From Priapulus caudatus (lineage: Eukaryota > Priapulida > Priapulimorpha > Priapulimorphida > Priapulidae): a DNA stretch of 22,645 nucleotides. A program made the position numbers and the translations under genes. Each line of letters opens with the position of its first letter. Positions within the stretch are counted from its first letter, which is position 1. Below, piece after piece: positions 1 to 9,100 of the stretch. The stretch lies in contig NW_014577068.1 in the NCBI RefSeq assembly GCF_000485595.1, positions 1,122,211-1,144,855 of the forward strand. The letters run 5' to 3'. The notes beneath the pieces were generated by a model. That model was given only the letters and a program-made list of their open reading frames with translations. It was not told the DNA's origin and made no database searches.

Positions 1-177
1 TTGTACAAACAACGTTTATGGTACGTCGCGCGAAATTACTCTGATTTAGCAGAAATCTATCAGAATGAATCGTTTGCAAGCGTTCCGGCATCGTTACTGG
101 GTAATACTGTGGAAGGTCAGTGTCAGCATGGATGGATCTATGATATTCGCGAAGGTGGATCAACCCTGGTTACCGAG
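1..177 (+). CDS. Copy A exon 1 (3' part): extracellular loop
   Basis: Open from the first base, this exon encodes the second half of the long TM1-TM2 extracellular loop of SLC22 carriers. It has conserved cysteine and tryptophan in GQCQHGWIYD and the pre-TM2 STLVTE. It stops at the donor gtaagt (178-183) in phase 0. The homologous B segment is 15870-16070. Window truncation removes the start codon and TM1. Confidence 0.85.
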
Positions 178-3100
178 GTAAGTATTTTTTCAAAACTCGA
201 AAATACAGCTGGAGTTTATTATTGCATGGGCTCAGGGATAGAGAAGATGTCCAGTCCTATCTTATCAACTAACATCATCCTATACAATCACCGTACTGGA
301 CATCATCTCTATCCTTGAACCATTGCGTGATATATTATTTTCTAATATATTGTACTATAATTATACTATTATTTTGTCAATGCGTCTGCACGACCTGTGC
401 ATGAACAAAATAAGATTGTACATTTACACTTGCTATAATATACTGTACAACTATAAATACTGTCATATGGTAGGGCTATACTAAATATTTAGAAGAAACC
501 ATTATATTATACGTCAAGTAATACGTATCCATTTTGGTTTCGATGCTACATACAGAGGCGTATAATATGGAAACCGCATTCTTGAAGTCTTTTTCCGACC
601 GTTTCAGTGGGACCTTGTATGTGGCAAGCAATGGCTAGTTGCTACTGCACAAGCCATATACATGCTGGGGTTTCTCGTCGGATGCATCATACCTGCATAT
701 CTGTCTGACACGTACGCTTTTAAGTATTATTAAAACTTCACAGGAATTAGTCGTATACGCACGGCCGGTGCTACCATTAGGCCAACTAGGCAGCCGCCTA
801 GGGCGCAGATCTCAGAGGGGCGCAGTACTGACCTATGAGGGGCACAGTTTTATACAATAGATCCATCTGTGTAACTGCAAAATATTCTAAAAATTTCCAG
901 GCCTGTATCAGTTATGACTTATGTAGATCTAGGCTAATCTACATGTAGGCCCATATAATATATTCACTACCGTACTCTATTCTGGATTTTCAATTTATAG
1001 TTGGAATTAAAAAATACAAGTTAAATTTCAATGCAAAACTTGTCTACGTAATTTCATCATGCTGACTTCATTGGGAGGGGGGGGTGCAATTAGTTGGCCT
1101 TGTCTAGGGCGCAAAATAGTCTGGCACCGGCCCTGCGTGTACGTGATGGTCATTTAGTGTCACTGCTTAGCGCAGTTCCAAACGCGAGTACCATAAACGT
1201 TGTTTGTACAATAGAGTACATTAAATATTTTATGGATTTATACCCCGTACAGACTACGAATTTGATATGGTACTAAACTAGCGCGCGTTATGCTAGCCGC
1301 ACGCTATACGATTTTGCTCGGGCCGCAGTCGTAAGCCCTCGCACACCATACACTCGGCAGCCGATCGATCGAGAGTCCCCCGCACACTGTACGACTCAAA
1401 GTCGGCGCTAACCATGGCGCTCTCGTGGCGTTCCAAGCGGATTTAGCGTGTACTAAGGGTTGGGAGTGTTGGGTAATGCTATCCTCCGGGCGGAGGTTAC
1501 CGCAACATGGCAGCACTAGTGTTAGGATAGTGTTAGGATTAGGGTTAGGGTCAGAGTTAGGGTTAGGGTTAGGGTTAGGGTTAGGATTAGGGTTAGGGTT
1601 AGGGTTAGGGATAGGGTTAGGGTTAGGGTTAGGGTTAGGGTTAGGGTTAGGGTTTTTGCAGCATGATATCTGTCCCCACACCATAGATTAATTTTTGTGG
1701 ATCACACCACCTATATATAGCGCTCCGAGATATATATGTTTAGTGTTATGGTTATCGTTGGAGGTGTTGGAGTTAGCGTTACCGGATAAGTAATAATTTT
1801 GAAGTATACGTCAACTGTATCACGTGACCCTCCCCCCACGCCCGGGGGATAGCAACACCCGGGAGGGTTTCCCCGCCATTTTTACCGAATGCGGTTCGGG
1901 TGTTGCTAGAACACGGGCGTCGAAGGAGGGTGCCGTTACGTGGCAGTCTACGTACTAGTCACTTCGTACGCTTAAAAGTCCAAATCTTCCACAGAAAGAT
2001 TCCACAGTCATACTTCCATGGTAGACATGGCCTTATTTCTCTAACCCTAACCCTACCCCTAATCCTAACCCTAACCCTAACCCTAACCCTGACCCTAACG
2101 GCCTAACCCTAATCCTAACACAAGTGCAGCCACATCACGTGACCCTCCTTCGACGCCCGTGTTCTAGCAACTCCCATGCGGTTCCCATGGCGCTGCTCTG
2201 TGATTGGTCAATTTTCTTCAGCGCTCGGCTTCCATGCACACTATCCGAGTCGCGTCGTATACCCTCGCACACTATACGACCCGCTCCGCACCCGATTCAA
2301 AATTCGAATCGGCCCAAAATGACCTCCCGATCGCGTCAAACCAATCGGTAGCCAGACGCAAGGCCTCCCGATCCAGACGTGAGCCTCCCGATCCCGCTCG
2401 GGTCGGAGCGCAAATACGCGCTGGCCCGCTCCAAGTTCGGAGCAGGGCTATCTTGGTGCACACCAAGTTATCCCACTCTAACTCTGTGTCTGTACGCAAT
2501 CGGTGCCTAACGCGTGCTAAGTTTCGCAATGCGCATGCGCATAGCCTTATTTAGGTCACGTACGCTCGCTCGCACGCATGCTCGCTGTACCTCGCTGTCT
2601 GTGGGGTGACGTGCGAGCAGGGAACTGATCGGTGGAAGAACTGATGACTCATTTAGCCCGCTTCAGAGTTTTGTGTCTGTACGCTCCTAGTTAGCGCGCG
2701 CTAAGATAGCACGCGTTAGACGCGCGTCTGACGCGCGCTAAAATTCGTAGTCTGTACGGGGTATTAATGTCGTATTCTACATGATTTATAATTTTATGTT
2801 TACCTACCAACGATATGAAGAAACGTATATACTAAAGCAGGGAATTTATTTGTGATTACCAAAATAACTTATTGATTTGAACAATCTATTGATTACAGGA
2901 AAGGAAGAAAATGGACGTTTATCGTCACGTCTATAGTGTTTGCTGTAAGCGCCACCGTAGCTGCGTTCTCCCCTAACTTCACATGGTTTCTGATCATCCG
3001 ATTTCTCATCGGGGCGGCGGGAGCAGGAGCAATGAACAGTTCCTATATCTATAGTAGGTAACGTAGTGAAATATAATAAAATGAGCAATTGTAATAATGT

Positions 3101-6100
3101 TATTTTGTTGCGTGGGGTAACCGTTGCGGGTTTACTACTTACAGAAGAGCTGGGCGTGCTGTCACGTACTTGCCACTTGCCGTATATGTATTAGTACTGT
3201 AAGTAGTCAGTCAATGATCAGTTTGCCAAAGAGTGTCCCCACGTAGTACACACGTGTAGATACACACGTGACGTTTATCATAACAACTGGAGCGTTTGCA
3301 CATAGGCCTCCTATTGATAGGCGCGGGAAAGCAGGTTCGTGTGTCAATTGGATTCAGCTGGATACAACCGGACAACGGCCCAGGGAATGCGTTGTCTTTC
3401 TTAATATGTTAGCCTAAAGATATAAGTTAGTCTAGTAGACATTAGTCTAATAGAGATCTAATCGACCTTGCCAATGAGGTCACTAGTGCGCTACAGTAAA
3501 AACCCGCGTATAAGAATCTAGATTTTTCCAAGTTAGCCTCAATAGGTTCTTATATAAATGGTGCTTACTGAAAAATTAGGCTCAAAAGGTTCTTAAATTA
3601 ATAGGTTCTTGTTTCTACTTTCAATATGTAAAAAAGCTTATACTTGAATTCAAATTGTGTTAAAATTTTTCTTCACAGCGGACAGGGCATTTTTGCCTAA
3701 TTAATACCATGAATCCAATGGGGCTACAGCCTGCTACGTTTCTCAGGCTTTACCCATAACCTGCTATGATAACAGTATGCTATCCCAAGGAAACACAAAC
3801 ACAGATGCATAAAAAGATGCGTGCAACAAACTTGATAACAGCCAAACCCCGCAAAATCCGGATAAGTCTACAAATTTAATGAAATGCTAGCAAGGCTGGG
3901 CCAAGGGAAGCCTTGAGATCCCTGTTGGACTATAGGTTGGATTGGAGAATCAGGGGTTACTTAAGAGGTTCAACACGGAAAACTCAAACCAAAGAATTTG
4001 CTGAAGAACCTCCAGTATATGACATTAGAAAAGTGCTAACTCAGCATTACAACAGCAGCTCTGTGATTGTTTTTATTCAACAAAACAATACATCGCTGGT
4101 ACTATTGGATTCTGAATGGACATACAGTACCTGTACATGTGGAGAACAAAACATCTGCTCATTTCTCATGCTCTGACAGAACTATGTTTTACTGAAGAGA
4201 CGCTTCGTTATCCTTCGTCTTGATAAATATTTTACGTAAATACGTATACGTTACTGATTTATAGTAAAATAACAGGGGTAGATTCATCAAGCTGCGTACG
4301 CAAAATATTTTGCGTAAATTTGTGTGACGCAGATCGCGACGTTTGCCTTAGTTGCGATTCATCAACCAGGCAAATTTAAGTAAATTTGCGTAGCGAATTT
4401 CGGTACGCAGCCGAGTCCGTTTTGGTGCGAATTCAACAAGCTATTTACGTAACACTTTGCGTAATCTCTACAACGAGCTGACGAAGGTGCCTGTAAACAC
4501 ACTCGAAAATTTCTGGCAGGTGTTCCAACATATCCAGCAGCATGCATTAATTTTTATTGAGAAACATAAAATTAGCTACTCAACTAAAACAAATAAAAAA
4601 TAAATATATACCATACTACACATAGACAGCGGCGTCCATTTGACGCTTCTTATGTCATAGCTTGGCATTGTTTTCGTTCGTCAGGCGAGATTTTCGTAGT
4701 TTAGCGCGTGTAGCGTGTACACGCGGCCCTGGAGTCACACGGTCACGTGTAACGTGCAGCAGCGCACGTCGCTTGTACGTGCAACACGCACGCACGTGTA
4801 CGTGCACACCCGCACGCAGCAAACGTGCAAAGCACGCACGCACACTACCGATGTGACGGTGACACAACAGCACGACGCACCACCTTGGTGTACAGTACAC
4901 CCGACGCACGCGACGCACGCACGCACAGCGGCGCCGCATGTACGTAACACACGCACGCACGCCACGTGTACGCAGCCGCACACCGCGCACGTGCAGCATG
5001 GCACGCACGCACACAGCACGTGTGGCCGTGCACTAACGCAGCACGCAACGCACGTGTTATGTACACCGTACGGCCCCGCAACGCTCGCCGCCTCCCTTCC
5101 ACGTCTAGTACGATGAGCACGCCACGGTCGCCAAATGCACGCACCGCCCACGTGTACGTGCGACGCAACGTACGCACGCAGCCCAGTGTCACAGGTACAC
5201 TACGCACACACCAATCACACCCAGGTGTACTGCCACGCAACGCTGCACGTAGATCTGCACACGCCCACACATATACTGCACACGCACGTACGTGTAACGT
5301 GCACACACACCACGCAACAGTCACATGCACGCCCCGGAGCGCTCCAACGACCGCGTGTAACGTGCACACAGGTGAGCTCAGATGACCACGCACTGCGCGC
5401 GCCCCGTGTTACGTGCAAAGCGCAACGCAGCTTGCAACCAACGTGTACGTGCACACCATGACCACAGTGCACAAAAAATGCACGCACGCCACGCACGCGA
5501 CGTGTACGTGCACACGCACGCACGCAGCGTGTGTACGGTGCACTGACGCAACGCAACAGACACGCCGCGTGTACGTACACACGCCACGCAGCGCACGTGT
5601 ACGCCGCTTACAACGCACGCACAACAGCACGCACCACGTGACGTTACACACGCGACGCACTACACGGGTGTACGTACAGACACGCACGAACGCACGTTTA
5701 CGGTACAACACGCTACCGCCACGCACGTGTACGTACAGCAGCGCACGCAGCACGTGTACGTAACACACGCACGCACGCAACGTGTACGCTACACCACCGC
5801 GACGCAACGCTCTTGTGTAGCGTAACACACGCACATCACGAGCACGTGTACACTGCACACACACAGCACACGCACACGGTGCACATTGCAACTGCCACGC
5901 AGATTTCGCACCTACGTTGTGCCGCCTCCATACATAACCCGACACGTGTACTGCAGAACCGAAACCAGGCCCGCCACACAGATTCCTCTGCTTATAAACC
6001 ATTATTGGCCTCGGGTTACGCGTACGGCTTAGTAGCACTCGGCGAGGTGGTTGTAGCTGTGGTCTCGTCATGCTTTCATATGAGTGTTGGACGCTAGGGG

Positions 6101-9100
6101 AGGAGTGCCGAGTTATGTGATGACAGCGAAAATGAAGGACAGCTATCACACTCCCCCAGCACTCATGTAAGACAGACGAGCACGCACTAGACAGCCTATG
6201 GTTTAATACAAGAGGGGACGTCTGTTCGTTTGCGCTAGGTGGTATGTGTCGCACATGCTGATTGGTTTAATGCTTAGGACACACGCCCTCCACAGCCAGC
6301 AGCTAGAAGTCGTAGTTTTACACTGGAATTCATCAACATTTGCGTACGCAGGTGCGCTACGCTGCGTTATGAACTCGGCACCTAACGAGGCTTTGGCAGC
6401 GTCACGTAACTTCGTAGAAACTCCGTGTACGCAATAGACTTTGACGCAACCGTTGATGAATGCCGGCGCGGCAGGCCCGTACCCAGTTTCTAATTGGGGG
6501 GGGTTTCGTTTTCCAATGTTGGCCATTTGCTCGCAGGGCGTGTACAGGATTTGTAGCGCAAGGGGGGTCTAACCGTAACCCATAGTTGCGAGCCACGCGA
6601 CAACAGCCGGGGGTCTGGGGGCAAATCCCCCAGACATTTTTTTAAATTACACCCCCTCCAGATGAGTTTTCATGCGCGAAGCAAGGGGGGTCCGGACCTC
6701 CCTGGACACCCGCCCCTAGTACACGCCGCGCTCTCGAGGCGCGACACCGGGCCGAGCCAGGCGAGGGAGCCAAGCAGACCGAGCGGGGGAGGGTTGTGGG
6801 AGGGGGGTGTTCCGACTGTCTCACCCCTCCCGCACGAATGGATGAGATTTTGCATTATTCACACTAAAATGGAGCACCTGAGGTGAACTTCTTGGCAAAT
6901 TTGGCAAAGAAAGAAAAATTTTGGCCTTGGGGCTCGGCTCGGGGGGGGTTCGTTCGAATCCGCCCCCGCGCGAACGGCCCCCCTGGCTTACGGGCCTGAT
7001 AATGCAGTACTGTGTCTCAATAACAATGACTTATAATAAATACGACTAATAACAACGACTAATAAAGCTGCGTTCACACGAGGATTTCAGTTCCGTACTT
7101 GAGCGTTCACACGCTAAAATATGCGCGGCTTATTCAGTACCGTACTTTTTTTTTTAATTTTACAAATTTTCCTGCAAGCATAAAAATATGTCTCCCTAAA
7201 TGTATAGTAGGTTTATTAATTGCAGCTTCACGTGCGATTGGCGTTCGAAATGGTATCCCGGAATAACATCCTTACGTTAACTAGCGCGATAGTTCGGACA
7301 ACCAGTTGTCTTATTAACGCTGTTACGACGGTCGATTGAAATCATCACCAGAAGACAGTAGTAATAGCTGATGGTGTCTGGAAATTGCCCAGAAGCTACT
7401 GTATAAAAACATATTATTCTATGAAAACTATGGTGTAAAGACTCCTCACCGTTATGTGAAACATTACCTACATTTCACCCCACACCACCCACACATCCTT
7501 TACGACCGAGGAGTATTTATTACCTACGATAATTAATATGACTAATATGGTCATCATCGAGAAATCAAGCATAGGATAACAGATGTGGTCATCATCAAGA
7601 AAGCACTAAATAAACATCTGTGCTTATTCTCAATTGACATTCAAATAGAAGAATCATATATTGGATCAGACACAAACAAAATCCGAAAACACCCGCAAGA
7701 AACAATAGCACTGTCGTATAAGTCGTATAAGTCAATAGGACATGTTTGATAAGTTAGATCGAGTGCTTCGCTTTTATGGCGACGGTAAATTTAATAGTGC
7801 ATACTAAAGATAAAATAGACAGAGATTACTTATGCCAACGTGTCTACCACACAACACTTGTAAATTACACACAGAAAATTGCCAATACAGAAGATCGAAA
7901 ACGGGCGTTGGCTGATGCATTGTATTTTTCTTAATTGAAACTCTAAATAAGTTCTCTTGCTTATATTGAATCACTTCTATAGTTTCATAACCAAGTTTCC
8001 AACGGTTTGTTTAGGATTTAACTTTTTTATTACTAACAGGTCATCTCTCGTGTCGTTATATTCAGTGCTAGAGAATGTTGGACCGCAGTACAGAAATCGC
8101 GTGACAAACGGGACATCGGCCGCCTACTCTGCGGGATACGCACTGTGTGGCCTGTGTGCTTACTTTCTCCGCAATTGGCGCCACTTGCAGCTCTCCATAT
8201 CTGTGTGTCTATTCTTACTGCCTGTGTGGTATTTGTAAGTAGCAGATGCCTGCGCATTTGAATATTTCCTATAAATTCATAGTTGTGAATTTCTCTGAAA
8301 CATTTCCGTGATCGAAATATAGCTATTATAGTTATCAATAGATCCCAACCATTTTTCCACTTACACACTATCTCCATGGCGCAGCCGCGTTTACTGAAAT
8401 AAATGACCGAATATATATATACATTTGAAAACATATTATTTTAAACGATATATGATTAGCTTTTAGAAAGCCTCCTGGTAGGAGGCGAAACGTCAGCGGT
8501 ACGTTTCAAACTTGCACGGTTGAGTAAAAATTAACCCTGTTATTTAGATATATGATTACTTACCTGCTAGTTTCATAGACTCGCTAAAAACGACCAGGGA
8601 GTAAATGTGGTGATGGAATGAATAAACCATTTTACACTATTTTTCGGTCGCTGGCACTTAAAATGTTGTTTGTTTTAGTTTCATACCAGAGTCTCCTCGT
8701 TGGCTCTACGCGGAAGGTCGGGTCGATGACTTGCGATAAAGAGCGCTACTGCAAGAGTCGCAAAAGACAAACAAGAGAAACTATCCAGATCATTGTAGCA
8801 CTTAAACTAGATGCGAAGGTATACCGGCCACATCGCGTCTGATATGCTGGTCACTTTTATTCACCTTAACGAATTATAAGAGTTTCCGGTACCATAATCC
8901 AAACTAACAAGAAAATGTATACGGACCATGTAGAACTTAAACTGGATTCGGAGCTAGGTGACATCGTTTTAGACATGTTGCATCGTTGCGCAACCTAATC
9001 CGAACAACCCGTGAATTGTGCCCACAATACACTCAACCATGCGATTATTGATCGATTGAATGAACAACTTTTATTTCATCCAGAAACATATGATTGTCAC

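Larger units (their letters stand above)
1241..2763. mobile_element. PIF/Harbinger-like non-autonomous element with telomere-like internal arrays
   Basis: A perfect 23 bp inverted repeat bounds the element (1241-1263 and 2741-2763, outer bases TACCCCGTACAG). It is flanked on both sides by TTA (1238-1240 and 2764-2766), matching the 3 bp TWA-type duplication of PIF/Harbinger elements. Subterminal TAGCGCGCGT motifs lie just inside both ends, and the GTCTGTACG part of the right end recurs inside near 2467 and 2671. It encodes no recognisable transposase. It carries opposed TTAGGG/CCCTAA arrays and foldbacks. The superfamily is inferred from the duplication and ends only. Confidence 0.7.
3054..8065 (+). 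other. Copy A intron 3, expanded to 5.0 kb by repeats
   Basis: The B counterpart is 542 bp. The first 200 bp (shared GTATTAGTACT, CACGTGAC) and the last 100 bp or so look related to B. The middle is filled by the repeats listed separately. Stretches 3260-4270 and 7000-7950 hold no gene that could be recognised; 3533-3610 has three AGGTTCTT motifs in two near-identical 20-mers. Confidence 0.65.

Noticed and set aside
1304-1691. Pro-Asn and Leu-Gly repeat proteins
   Set aside because: Translations of the TTAGGG-like array.
1521-2120. A chromosome end or fusion point
   Set aside because: The arrays are short, face each other and sit inside an element with inverted ends, within the intron of a gene that continues on both sides.
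4655-6254. Many long overlapping open frames on both strands
   Set aside because: The CACG-rich composition nearly excludes stop codons in all frames. The proteins are low-complexity Cys/Val/Arg or His/Thr strings with no domain.
6940-6980. GGTTCGTTCGAATCC resembling a tRNA B box
   Set aside because: No acceptor stem, anticodon arm or A box fits, and it lies in the G-rich MITE end.
7065-7160. GCTGCGTTCACACGAGG as a transposon end
   Set aside because: No inverse partner or duplication could be found in the window.
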